Shown piece after piece: positions 12,834 through 24,312 of a stretch of 64,000 nt of DNA (position 1 is the first letter of the stretch; every line of letters starts with the position of its first letter). The position numbers and the translations under genes were made by a program. The notes beneath the pieces were generated by a model. It saw only the letters and a program-made list of their open reading frames with translations. It was not told the origin of the DNA and ran no database searches. The DNA comes from Stropharia rugosoannulata (taxonomy: Eukaryota > Basidiomycota > Agaricomycetes > Agaricales > Strophariaceae). Location of the stretch: assembly GCA_028532985.1 (NCBI GenBank), contig JANCIK010000005.1, positions 2,672,501 through 2,736,500 on the forward strand, written 5' to 3'.

Positions 12834-13798
12834 TTATGCCCAGTTGTCGATGAGAGAGTCGCGCATCTCGCCAATGACGGCAGTCGAGTCCTGTCCTTGT
12901 AGTTCTGCAAATAAATGGTTAAGAATGTAATAAGATGTATGCAGTGATGGCTTACTGAATGCTGCTTCGATGACGCTGATTTCTGTAGCTGTCGTTTCGA
13001 GTCCGGTAAATGCGCACCAATCGTTTACAATCAGTCCAGCACCAATCACATCTGAACCCCGATTCACTGTTCCGGCCTGGGGGATAGGGAGAAGATGAAC
13101 GTGTGAGGCGATTGAAATAGCCCGTACAAGAAGATAAACGCACAACCAAAGGTATTTGCAGCAAGCTACTTAGCTCATCTTGATCTTGCACGCTGGTTAA
13201 AGGGTGCACAAGTCCACCCTGGTTGGTGATCGCACAATAACTGCCCACTAGGACGTTATCTGCAATAGTTTGTCGGAAGACTTCCACCTTTAGCACGTCC
13301 GCGATGATCTCCTCCGTCTCGCGATCCACATCTGGGTGAACAAGAGCAACGTAATCGTTGCATGCGATAACATTTCCGAGAGCCGATAGACGCTCTTCTA
13401 CGCGCTGGATGGCAACGCTATCGGGGAGGGAATTCCGCAGATGTTGAAGTTCCTGATCTGTCGTTGTTGATGGAACAAGCAGACCATGTCTGTTTCCTGT
13501 ATGGAGTGCGGCACTTAGGAACATCGAAGAATTAAATTTTCGCAGCGCATACCAGCTGTAAGACGGCCAATTATCCGTGTACCTCCTATGCTGGTATGTA
13601 CGATGGGGATGACGTCTCCAAGTTCGCTTTCAAACGCCGAGTAGAAGTTGGTGCTTCCTTGAATGGCGGCGAGGCAGTAGCTGTTCGTCAGTTTGGCGAA
13701 AACGCCGATGTCGCTGTGATTTTCAAATTGGAGACCTGCGATAGATCGCTTGAAAATTGCTCCAGCAAAGCTTCGCTAAACAACGTACGGGTGGCCAT
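12834..13798 (-). CDS. TIF6: Eukaryotic translation initiation factor 6 (60S anti-association factor)
   Basis: eIF6 acts in nucleolus and cytoplasm in 60S ribosome biogenesis and blocks 40S-60S joining. Exon 1 is ten bases (ATG GCC ACC C) before a short intron; splicing gives [20 protein letters not shown], the hallmark N-terminus. Later blocks are [80 protein letters not shown] and [20 protein letters not shown]. The C-terminus is [12 protein letters not shown]. Length is about the family's 245 residues and no break is seen. It is divergent from NDUFAF7, with about 310 bp between the start codons. Confidence 0.95.
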
Positions 13799-14107
13799 TA
13801 TTTTAGAATTGAATTTCTTCCAAATACAATGAGCTTTTTGAGGGGTAGAAAGGGAAGAGAAGAGAGGGAAGTTTGAAGGAAGGATTGCCTGATTGACTTT
13901 GTTAGGGAAAGAGATAACTGCTTTATACTCCGATTAGATAATTGGTCTATTTTTTGGCGAGTCACAGAGTGACATGATCACACGTCGAGTCGCGTTCGCG
14001 GAGGTTCGCGGTTCCGCTCGCCAAGCTTCATTCGTCTATTCTCCAATTCAACTCCAGCTACTAGTTGTTGCGTGACTCACTAATAAGCCTGCTCCTACAC
14101 ATTCGGC
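13799..14107. promoter_or_regulatory. Bidirectional promoter region eIF6 / NDUFAF7
   Basis: 309 bp between divergent start codons of two housekeeping genes. It has pyrimidine/purine-rich runs (gggaagagaagagaggga at about 13850) but no clear TATA box. Confidence 0.5.
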
Positions 14108-15826
14108 ATGCTCTCCCTGACTCGATCGTGCTCGCACCGCCTGTCACCGCAGAGGCCCAAGGTCTCCTCATGGCCTAGTCTTCCACGCTCACTGTCATAC
14201 ACGCGCTCCCGCTATAAACACACAGCCGCGGCCCCAAAGACAACTGTGGAACAATACCTGCTTGACCGTATCAAGGTTCAGAATATCTCTGTTTAGCGCA
14301 CTTCTCCTTACTTACCGGGGTATCAGCTAGGAGGACCTATACCGTTTGCAAAGTATATGCAACAATGCCTTTCTCATCCCACGCACGGGTACTACATGAA
14401 TCCGGAAAATAGCGTTTTTGGTACGCGTGGAGACTTCATCACGAGCCCTGAGATTAGCCAAATGTTTGGGGAGGTATGCATTTTCTACGTCTTGAATAGC
14501 AGTCGTCGGACAGTAACAACCTCGCAGTGAAATTGTAGCTTCTGGCAATATGGCTTGTTTCGCAGTACAGAACTGCCGGGAAGGGCCTACCCGTGAGATT
14601 CATAGAATTGGGTCCTGGAAGGGGCACATTAATGGCAGATATACTCCGCGTACGTTCGGTACAATAAACACATAGGGTATAAGCGCTCATAGCTTTTTTT
14701 TTTGAACAGGTTGCACTGAAATTTTTGCCTGGAAACGATGTCAGTGTACATCTTGTCGAGACAAGTGATGCTATGCGTGCAAACCAAAAAGAGCGCTTAA
14801 TGTTCGACGATAAATCCCGTGTTACTGTGAACTGGCATAATTCAATAAACGAGATTTCACCCAATCCTGCCGCATATACAATGTTCGTCGCTCACGAATT
14901 CTTTGACGCGTTGCCTATACACATGTTACAAGTGAGTCTGGCCAAAATAAATATTCGCAGTAATTAACGCGTTTTTATTAGAAAACTAGCACAGGCGAAT
15001 GGCACGAAGTGCTTGTAACGTCCAATATTCAAGAAGATTCAAACAGGAGTGCATCTACTGACCCAGTCGAAGTAGAATCGCCAGTTGTACCTACCGATGC
15101 CCACTCTTTCCGCTATGTCCTCAGTCCTTCGGCGACACCTGTATCAACAGTTCTTGGACACTCGTCTCTCCGGTTCAATGACCTACCAGCAGGATCAATG
15201 CTGGAGGTTTGCCCCACTTCCTTCAGAATTGCTCGAAAAGTCGGTGAACTACTTACAAGCAAGAATTCCGGAGAAGACGTGCCGGCGATTGGGGGATGCG
15301 GGCTTATAATTGATTATGGCGCTGATCATGCTTTCGGGAATTCGCTGAGGGTAAGCCTTTGAATCAACGTTATAGAAGCTGCTATATATATTGTTCAGGC
15401 ATTTCAAAATCACAAAATTGTTGATACGTTTCACCAACCAGGAAACTCGGATCTCACAGCCAACGTTGACTTCGCTTATCTAAAAGAGGCCATGGGTGAT
15501 CTGGGTTAGTTTAACAATTTTTCATAACCGTCTGCTAAAACAGTTATGCGACTCTATGTTTAGTCACTACGCACGGTCCCATCCCCCAAGGCGCCTTCCT
15601 GAACAACATGGGTCTTTCCATCCGATTGCAAGGTCTTTTGAAATCAGCGTCAACAGAAGAGCGGAAGCGGGAGTTACATGAAGCAGCAGCAAGACTTGTG
15701 GATCCTTTGGGCATGGGCAAACAGTATCAAATGATGGGAATCACGAATGAATCCCCTGACTCCAAATCCACAGATACTTCACCTGTTTGGCCATTCATCC
15801 CCGGCTTGAAAGAGCAAGCGTCATAG
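14108..15826 (+). CDS. NDUFAF7: NDUFAF7-type mitochondrial protein arginine methyltransferase
   Basis: Complex I assembly factor of the NDUFAF7/MidA (DUF185) family. In animals it dimethylates an Arg of NDUFS2 in the matrix. The N-terminus is a Ser/Arg-rich mitochondrial presequence (MLSLTRSCSHRLSPQRPKVS). Diagnostic blocks: GPIPFAKYMQQCLSHPTHGY, FGTRGDFITSPEISQMFGE, RFIELGPGRGTLMADILR (SAM motif I), VAHEFFDALPIHMLQ, GCGLIIDYGADHAFGNSLR and VDFAYLKEAMGD. The C-terminus is GPIPQGAFLNNMGLSIRLQ ... FIPGLKEQAS. There are at least six introns; the first donor, near 14275, was not firmly placed. Presence fits a fungus that keeps complex I, as does NUBPL further right. Confidence 0.93.
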
Positions 15827-16306
15827 ACATGGATACTTATAGTGAGAAGGCCATTGTGGCGCCTTCTTTGGAGATCAATCTTGGCCTCTTCTCTGGCTTC
15901 AGACCTACAGTATGCTCGAGGTTGTATTCATAGTTGCGACGAAGATATCTCTGTTTCACTTTCTTCTGGCAGATTGACTGGAGCTTAATCGCAATAATAA
16001 GGATGCAGCGGTAATGTCACTAGAAGCATAAAGGTGCGTTGCGAGTCTAGGACGAATATGCAAGCCTGGAGGTCCTCGATTATGCTTATTTCAAGATTGG
16101 GGACACCCCTTCAATCACCGGCAACCACATGCTGGCTCACCCCGGCCGCACATCTACCGAGGCGAATGCGAGCTCGAAGAAGCCGCAGTGTTCCTCCTGG
16201 AATTAGTTTTCTATCATATATGAAAGCGCTGGCACTGGCATGTCCGGCTTAATGATCATAATGTAGCAAAGGTCCGAACCCGAACAAGACGGTGATGAAG
16301 ATCACT
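15827..16306. other. Intergenic region
   Basis: 3' flank of NDUFAF7 and upstream region of the GMC oxidoreductase gene. No coding signal seen. Confidence 0.45.
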
Positions 16307-16314
16307 TATATAAA
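16307..16314 (+). promoter_or_regulatory. TATA box of GMC oxidoreductase gene
   Basis: TATATAAA, 79 bp upstream of the ATG at 16393. Confidence 0.55.
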
Positions 16315-16392
16315 GCATGGATGTGCTCTACCATGGTTATACAGGTTCCGCGCCTATTTCCCTCCTCCGCAATAGTTCAGGCTAGCATTAAG

Positions 16393-19003
16393 ATGACCAA
16401 TAACACATACGATATCGTATTCGCAGGAGGTTTGTCCCCTTACTGGAAATTACCCTGTACATGCTGAGCTTCGACCGACAGGTGGGACCACAGCTTGTGT
16501 CACAGCAGGCCGCCTTGCCTCTGCCGACCCCAATCTGAAGATTCTCGTAGGTATACAGTTTTTTGAGAGATGATAATTCTCATGACTACCTGTCAAGATT
16601 CTGGAATCGGGGCCGCACACTAGGGACCTCGATTATCACATACAGCCTGGCCGTTATCTCAACAATCTACTTCTTGGACGGGATGTATTCTCGTTCCATC
16701 CAGGCAAGGGAGGTACAGGAACGGGTGGGCGTATACATAATGCTGTAACAGGCCATGCTGTTGGCGGTGGATCTAGCGTCAATTGTAGGAACCTACGGCG
16801 TCATGCGATTAGACCTGTGATAACACCAATCTATAGTGGCCATGTACACGAGACCCGCTGCGTCAGACTACGATGATTGGGAAAATGTGTACGGGAATCA
16901 AGGATGGGGCTCAAAGGAGCTCATTCTCCTCCTCAAAAAGGTGTGCCTTCTTCTGCCTATCCAATATGTGTTAAGGTTGATAGGGTAATTCGAGGCGGAG
17001 ACATACCAGGTAGAACCAAACCAACCTACCCATGGATATTCGGGTCCTCTCAAAGTGTCCATTGCTAAGGAAGGTTGCAATGTCGGCGAGGAATTAATCA
17101 ATGCTGCAAGCGCTATCGCACATGGCCGCCAAAAAGGCAATGACTGCAACGTCTTCACGGAGGAATCACTTAATAAATGGGCTGTAAGCTTAACTTTTGT
17201 GTTTAATAATCAAATTTCCTTAGCCTATTCAATTGTGTTAGAGACTTCCAAGGCAAGGGGACAAATTAACTTCGTCATTATAGTTTCTCACCTGTTTACT
17301 AGATTCATCGACGGCACAACAGGCAAAAGGTCTGACGCCGCTCATAGCTATATCTATGATCCCGACCATAAAAATATCACAATCCTGCCAAGGTGTAAGG
17401 TCGTTCGTGTTGTCTTTGAGTGAGTAGATAGCATTTATGCTGAAGTTTTGCCATTTGAGTTGAATTTTAATTTAGGGGAACAAAAGCCATTGGTGTCGAG
17501 TATGTTGATAATGCCACGGGGACGTCCGCGAGTTCCCCAGAGAAACAGGTCGCGAAGGCTCGCCTCACTGTCGTTTCCTCTGGTACCTTTGGTACACCTG
17601 CCATTCTTGAAAGGTCGGGCATCGGTGCAGCTTCTATCCTGAAGAAAAATGGAGTGGAACAACTTGTGGACCTTCCAGGAGTGGGCGAAAACTATATGGG
17701 TGCGTATAATATGCACAACTTTCATATTTATTCTACTCTAATACTGGAAAGATCATGTTGTCGGTCTCCCCGTCTTCCATGCTAGCGATGAAGCAGAAAC
17801 TATGGATATCGCCTTTCGCGGTAGCTCGGAGGACATTGAAGGTACACCAGATCGATTTGTGTGATTGTATCGTTATGTAAATGCTGAGCCTGCTAATTCT
17901 ACAGCTCTTCGTAAAGGGTGGTTAAAGAGTGGCAATGGACCACTGGCCAATAAGTGAGTGTATCATATCGCATTGGATTCAGCCTTCAGCCGGTAATAAA
18001 CAAACATAATACTAGTGGGGCAGACGGTGGGATTAGATTGAGGCCTACCGAAGCAGAGCTGAGCACAATGGAAGGCTTCGAGGATCGGTGGGCATCATAT
18101 TATTCTCGAAGTCTGGATAAGCCAGTTGCGATAATGGGGACTTGGGCGGCATACGTCGGTGCTAACCCGGACGTTCCCCGTTCTAAATTCTACACCGCCG
18201 TCTATTTCATGGTGAGCTTTCATAATCTTGTCTTGCAGTAAAATCTAATGAAGCATGCTTTTTTACATATTTTTTGATCTCGTATTTCGAAGACCTATCC
18301 CGCCTCAAAGGGTTCTATGCATATTTCATCCGGTACAGATGTATACGCCACTCTTGACTTCCAGCCGGGATATCTGTCAGAGTGAGACGGTTTTTTTGTT
18401 CTATGCAGAATATCACTAACGTTGTAACACTAACAGCCCATCTGACGCAGTCGCACTTCGCTGGGCTTACAAGGAGGCCCGCGAAGTTTGCCGTCGTATG
18501 AAGTTTTTCCGTGGTGAACTTGCTTCTAGTCACCCTTCATTCTCTGCATCCAGCGATGCGGCGATTCTTCCCCTGGGGTCTTCACCTCTACCTATTGACA
18601 CGCCTCGCATCCAATACAGTGCAGAGGATGACGCTGTGATTGATGAATTTCACAAGTTTACTGTCGAAGCAACATCTCATGCTGTACGTCGGTAGTTCGG
18701 TTATATTGATAATTATACTTACAACTGTTTCAACCTCTGCAGATAGGCACAGCCGCAATGAAGCCGCGCGAGCTGGGCGGCGTTGTTGACTCACTGTTGA
18801 ATGTCTATGGCACCACTGGCCTAAAGGTTGCTGGTACGTACATATGCCCCATTCATGGAACTGACATTCATTTTTTATTCTTGAACGTAGATCTCAGTAT
18901 ATGCCCTGGTAATGTATCGGCAAATACGTGTAGCACTGCCATAGCAATCGGGGAGAAGGCAGCCGTCATTATTGCAACTGAACTTGGAATCATGAAGGTG
19001 TAA
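16393..19003 (+). CDS. GMC oxidoreductase, alcohol-oxidase-like (FAD)
   Basis: FAD-dependent glucose-methanol-choline oxidoreductase closest in pattern to the alcohol (methanol) oxidase branch; such enzymes oxidise primary alcohols and make H2O2. After splicing, the N-terminus reads DIVFAGGGTTACVTAGRLA (nucleotide-binding motif; the third Gly of GxGxxG is Ala). Next come YTRPAASDYDDWENVYGNQG, IDGTTGKRSDAAHSYIYDP, SSGTFGTPAILERSGIGAAS and LPGVGENYMDH. The C-terminal catalytic part has SHAIGTAAMKPRELGGVVDS with the conserved His, and NVSANTCSTAIAIGEKAA with the conserved Asn. The end GIMKV is not a standard peroxisomal PTS1. About ten introns; no frame break found. A 5'-truncated relative lies at 40050-42360 (-). 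Confidence 0.85.
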
Positions 19004-19499
19004 TCTCATATTCAAATAACCCACACTGCAGCATGCTGCCAGATGCTGCCCAATTGGAATAAATACTGGTATAAGAGATGAAATTCTATAAGGATGAGAA
19101 TGGTCGGGCGATGAACACTGCCGTTATTAGCCCGGGTAGTCGTTTCAATTTCATTGATTTGAGTGTTGTGAATTAGTCTGATAGAAGGTAGTTTTACCTG
19201 GGCGCGCGCATGCTTTCAATGGATTCCGTTCTACAATGGGTCTTATCCAAATATAACTGTAATGCAATGTTTTCATAAACGGCGGAAATTGTTTCAGCAA
19301 GAAAGGATTTGGCGGTGAAGAAGACGTGCGCACCGTGCGCGGTAGAACAAATTTAAAACAATGAAATGGTGTGTTCTTCGCTTGCGATATGCGCAAGAAG
19401 AAGTGCAACATCATGAGAACAAGCCGATAGCGACGGCTAAGCACATTTCCCCAGCTCTGGCTTCTTGTTCTTACTCTTACTCTTTCTAAGCTCTCGTTT

Positions 19500-19761
19500 C
19501 TGTCGCCAATCTCCGGTTAGCACGACCGTTCAGCCCCACACTGCCGGCGTGCTCACCTGCCTCTTTGTGAGAGTGTCCAACTCGGTTATGGACCACCCCA
19601 TTGTGTCGTATGCGGCCAGGATCATCGGCTTCGTGACGCGTATGCCGGGGAACGCGTTGCGTAAGCGCCCGCGGACGCGCAGGATCTCTGTGGGCATGTC
19701 GCCTGACTCGCGGAGATGCTCCAGGTATGCGATAACTGATCTCTGGTCAAGGTCGCCCTGA
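19500..19761 (-). pseudogene. Unidentified protein-like relic (YL-SGD...RNAF-IRVTK)
   Basis: On the minus strand the open stretch reads VIAYLEHLRESGDMPTEIL, then LRNAFPGIRVTKPMILAAYD and TMGWSITELDTLTKRQVS. Related but more decayed stretches occur at 25140-25290 (-) and 44820-45010 (+). No start codon or full gene is visible and I do not recognise the family. It could be a C-terminal exon of an unmodelled gene or a mobile-element remnant. Confidence 0.35.
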
Positions 19762-19956
19762 GGATAGCGCCCGGTTGGGGGGCGGGCAATAGCTAGATTT
19801 AGGGCATGTTAAGCGCATACAATTAAGTAGGAGCTAAGTATGAGTTGATTATTTACGGTTCGGTATGATTCCCAGCGCTTCGCCTGGATGGATTTTGCGC
19901 GCTTTTTCGGAGGCGGAGATGGAGCTGGAGCCAATTCCTGGTTTATGCATACTTCA

Positions 19957-19990
19957 TATATCCTGGTGGAGAGTATATCCTGGTGGAGAG
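19957..19990. repeat. 17-bp perfect tandem duplication
   Basis: The unit tatatcctggtggagag occurs twice back to back (19957-19973 and 19974-19990) with no mismatch, so it is probably a recent slippage or repair event. Confidence 0.9.
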
Positions 19991-20311
19991 GTAGAGGGCG
20001 GTTGTTCCGAGAATTTTCTCCTTGTAGTACGCCCTAATAATACGCCCATGCCTCGAGGTTGTTCACACGGTTCCAACACGGTTCATTACGCGGCACGACG
20101 CGATCCGTTTAGGGTTAGGGATTACTGTAAATGGGAAGTTGCTCTTCTGAGCTTGCCTCAAGTTGAGGGCCCTCAACCCTTCCTTAAAATCCAGAAGATC
20201 CGTTTTCTTGCGCACGGCTACTCAATAGAACTTCATCAAGAAGAAAATAATAATATACATACCCAGATACATTATACTTTAAGGTGAGAAGAAAGTTACA
20301 TAGAGCCTTGC

Positions 20312-21307
20312 CTACTGAAGTATTAAAGCCTGGAAAAGTATAGGATTTTTGCGAATGTAATTCTGGAATGCTTCACATGACCAGCGTCCGGAATCCTGGA
20401 CCGAAGTAGGTGAAACTCGTCGTTCCGTAAGAGCTATAGCACCTCCCGCTCGAATAGATTGGCCGCCGACATTTCCGTAGCAGAAAGGGCGTAGACGTCG
20501 GATGAAGAAAGACCTCGTGGGCGGCAGAGCATTGCTCATAACCCATAGCGGTAGAATGGCTGGGAGCAAATGGTCTCGAGAGTTTATATATCTTTTGAAA
20601 TTACTGTATGGATGGAGATACGGTTGTTGGCGTGAAACGATGATCTTGTTTGCGTCGTAGTTGCCGTCCGCTTTACGAAATGGAAGCAGGAAACCATATT
20701 GATCTGGAGTGACTTTGACTGTTGAGCGTCGAGATAACTTCTTCCAGTCCTGCGATGCTTTGTCGTCGGGGAAAACGAGTTCACTCAATTTCATTAGGGC
20801 AAAGAATCCTGTGAGCAGCAATGTTTGAAAGAGGAGGTCATCGTGATCCTGGGACTCAAGTTGCGCGTAGTGGTCGAGAATTCGAGTTATATCATGCACG
20901 GACAATGGTCTCTTCTTGGTAGTGGTCGGCATTTCGTGGATACGTACGCATCCTTGTATAGTACGGATGACAAGGGGTGAAAGGCGGGCCGAATGTGCAT
21001 TAGGGAAGAAGGATTCAAGCTGATTGGTTATTTCCAACAAATACGATTTGACAACCTTCGGTTTAACTTGAGAGCACATGTAGACAACGTCGAAAGACAA
21101 CGTATCTTCTGTTGGTTTGACAGGTAGATCGTGGAGTCTCACGAAATCAAGGTAAGAATTAAAAGCCGACCCGTAGGACTTCGCCGCGGAAGCATCCACA
21201 GCTTGACCCATAGACACTACCCTCTCGTGAACCAACCTCTCCTTCTTCCACGGTTCCCTTTTTGATTGATGTGGACCCGGATTGTTGGGCGTGCTTTTGC
21301 CGTCCAT
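20312..21307 (-). mobile_element. Crypton-like tyrosine recombinase ORF, catalytic residues altered
   Basis: Single-exon frame of 331 residues from ATG at 21307 (the frame stays open a little further upstream, to about 21367). It resembles the fungal Crypton-like tyrosine recombinases. An N-terminal helical part (SYGSAFNSYLDFVRLHDLPV) matches a core-binding domain. The catalytic domain starts near LSVHDITRILDHYAQLES. Box I reads TGFFALMKLSELVFPDD, where the usual catalytic Arg is Lys. Box II reads GGQSIRAGGAIALTE, where the usual HxxR His is Gln and the Arg is kept. SGRWSCEAFQNYIRKNP holds the candidate Tyr nucleophile. No in-frame stop interrupts it. Loss of two catalytic positions suggests an inactive or repurposed copy; element ends were not found. 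Confidence 0.75.
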
Positions 21308-21919
21308 ACTGGTCACTCCAAGCAGATTGGCAACGAGAGTGTAAAGTTTTGGAAACCAGAGAATCAATGCGAATCACTATTAGCGGAAGTGCCAGAACGT
21401 TTTCCTCAATCAAGTTTTAATCAGACTTGAATCAGGGGCCTACTGCGCGATCCCACTTGCATTCTAAGCAGAACATATAGCTTACAGTAAGGAAAATTCC
21501 TCAACGCCGAGCCTTGGGTCCAGCAAGCAGGACTCGGAGGTGCCTTCCATAAAGCTCATGATATTTTGAACAGACCAGTGGGTCGGACGTGCCCCCGTCG
21601 CACAGTACTTAGTATGCGATCTTCTTGTGTACGTCTAGACTATTTACTGAAGGTGCCTCTTTTACATGTACATATAGCATAAATTAAACTGTAAAATCTG
21701 CCATTCCTATGTGTTTCAGTCATTGTAGCACGTTCGTATCATGTCGGAGATAAACATATAGGATACTATCTTGATACTATCAGTCACGTACAATCGGAGT
21801 ACTAGTGTCACTAGAGCATAAATGGTAGGTCGTGAAATTCATAGATAAGAAGTCCCCAATGCACTAGAATTTGACTATATGTGAAGATAGATTCATAAAA
21901 ACGTAACTGCGTAGTATAT
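21308..21919. other. AT-rich spacer left of inverted-repeat arm
   Basis: No coding signal. Homology with the right arm stops at about 21920 and is not seen in this stretch. Confidence 0.45.
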
Positions 21920-22064
21920 ACAGACCACTGGGCATGTAAAGAATCTGAGAAACATTATCTTTGCTTAGGCGCCCAAAGGTTCTCACGGTACATACCCCCT
22001 TATGGGATTCCAAGAACCGCATCATGTATATTATAGATTGCATTGTCAGTTGGCACTGTGCGAG

Positions 22065-24312
22065 CTATTTATTGGTATGGTCGTCAGCCTCTGTATATAT
22101 ATATTTGGGCCTCTGCCCACCTTTTCCTTGAGTAACGGACCTTGGTCGACGGGAGCCCACAACGCCGACACCGCGAAACCATATGAGTGCGATTACAATA
22201 ACTAAAACTCGCGTATGTTAAATTGAAAAAAAAGAGTTTATACTATTAGTCAAATTACCCAGTATTCCAAATGAAAACGCGGACCACTGGGCCGCATGAT
22301 ACTTTGGGAGCATATCTGCCCCAGGCACCATCCGCGTATCAACCGCATTGTACACCACAGTGCTTACTGTCACCCCCGTAGCCATCCCTAACTGAGAGTA
22401 TGTTAAGCATCGAGACGATGTTTTGTATCTATGCAATGACAGACCTGAAGCATAGTATTGAAGAGAGCTCCTCCTATGCTTTGTTCATGGGGAAGTGCGG
22501 TGCGCGCAATGAACAATGATCCAGCCGGGGAAAGAGTATCAAAGCCTATAGCAATCAATACCATTGCAAAGAAGCTGTATGACCAATATGTTACACCTGG
22601 TCTTATTATCGCAAATAGCAGACAAGAGAGTGAGGTGCAAAAGCCACTAGCAACTTGAGGGACATAAGTAAGTTATCCAAGGGCATAAGATAGACTACTC
22701 ACCAAACAAATAAACAACTGGAACACGGGACGCCATAAATCCAACAAAGAATTCGCTCGCAACGCCACCAACAAATACGGGATATAATCGAACAGCCGTT
22801 ATCAATGGTTTGTACTTTAAGTAATTCTGAAAGTATAACTTTGATGGAAGGTCTCAGCTTATGAAAAGCGTAAATGAAATGATGGAAAGTACCTGCACCC
22901 AAAAGTGCCATGCTGAGTATCCACACGAGCTTGCAAACGCAAGTCCCAGTAAAGCGCCAAAGCGCCCATTGGCTCTGCTCCATATGGACAGTTTCATTAG
23001 AGGAGGGGGCGTCCAGGCTGAACGCGGTAGCTTATGAGAGCTTTTGTGGACCGCTTCCAGGTAATGTTGCCAGTACAAAAATATCAAAACAAAGAAGACA
23101 CCCAAGATGAGGAGGGCGATGATATCTAATACCATGTTAACTGTCAGTTCGTGCTATACTCGTAACAATTCTGGAGGGTGCTTACAAGGAGTACCCCATT
23201 CATGCGGCGCCACCCCTCCCTGACTCAGAACAAATATTATAAAAACTAGACCAGTGGTAACAAGGAATGCTCCAATCCAATCTACGCGCTTGTCTGTTTC
23301 CTCTGATGGGACATCCTCGGGTATTGTCACAAGTGCACCAATGAAACTGAGCACATTCAGACCAAAAAGAATGTAAAATATTGTTCTCCATGTCATTCTA
23401 TATTAGTGCGTTAGCGGCCAAGCTAAATAGTAGAAGAGAGAGCCATTACGATGTATACTCAGCTAGTACACCACCAACTGATGTGCCGAAAATAGCGCCA
23501 ACATGTGCAGCCGCCCCAAACGTCGCGAAAGCGAGTGAGCGGGCGCGCGAAGGTGGAAATGATTGAGCTACAATGCCGACCTACTCGTATCAGCAAAGCG
23601 CATGTTAGAAAACGACATATTTGAGTAGACAATGAGTACATACAGAAGCAGGAATAGTTATTGCCGCGCCTATTCCCTGAATAGCTCGTAAAGTAATAAG
23701 GGTTGTTATGTCTGCCCAAGAGCTGAATGAAAATCGTTCGGGCTAATAAAACATATGTACTAACCTGGAGAAAAGCTACACGCCAGAGTGATTACTGAAA
23801 GGAATAGTGTGCCAACGCAGAATGCCCTTTTTCTTCCATACAAGTCGGCTAAGCGTCCAGAAAGAAGGAAAAGACACCCCTTCATAAATAATAGGAGCGT
23901 CATGAATCAGATAAATTGCAAAGTGGGGTTACACTAACCGAACTAAGAGGATACGCAGATACTAGCCATTGAAGTTGCTCTGGCTGAAGTTGCCATTCCT
24001 TTTCAATTGTTGCTAAGGATATAGATATCGAGGACGTATTAGCCGCCTAAGTCACCATGTAGTGAAACAGCGCTTTAGCTTTGATATTTTGGGAGATGAA
24101 AATTAACAGATATCACTGACATTGATCATCATCGCAGAGGCTGCCACTAGCACGATTGTGAGAGCGTTTAGAAATGTTTGCTCATGGTTGGTTTGCACTG
24201 GGGGAAGGGTCTCATCCCTTGCGCTTAGTGGCTGGTCGAGCACGACCTCTTCTTTGACCGCAGCCGGTTCCACTGCCGTATCTCCAGAATAGCGTGGAGC
24301 TGATGTAGACAT
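22065..24312 (-). CDS. MFS transporter B, DHA2 family (14 TM)
   Basis: Major facilitator of the same AMF1/ATR1-like DHA2 subgroup as copies A, C and D, likely a plasma-membrane H+-coupled exporter or permease of unknown substrate. It starts MSTSAPRYSGDTAVEPAAVK. Exon 2 reads ANTSSISISLATIEKEWQLQ; then come RLADLYGRKRAFCVG, ITIPASVGIVAQSFPPSRAR and RVDWIGAFLVTTGLVFIIF. Near the end are TVVYNAVDTRMVPGADMLPK and the last exon WFRGVGVVGSRRPRSVTQGK, stop at 22065. At least nine short introns at the same positions as copy C. No frame break was found, so both copies look functional. Copy C is its near-identical duplicate in the right arm. Confidence 0.87.

Larger units (their letters stand above)
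19004..20311. other. Intergenic region with protein-like relic
   Basis: No intact gene. A minus-strand stretch near 19500-19760 is described separately. A 17-bp perfect tandem duplication lies at 19957-19990. Confidence 0.5.

Noticed and set aside
20109..20120. Two copies of the telomere-like unit TTAGGG
   Set aside because: Only two units in the middle of a contig; too short for an interstitial telomere.
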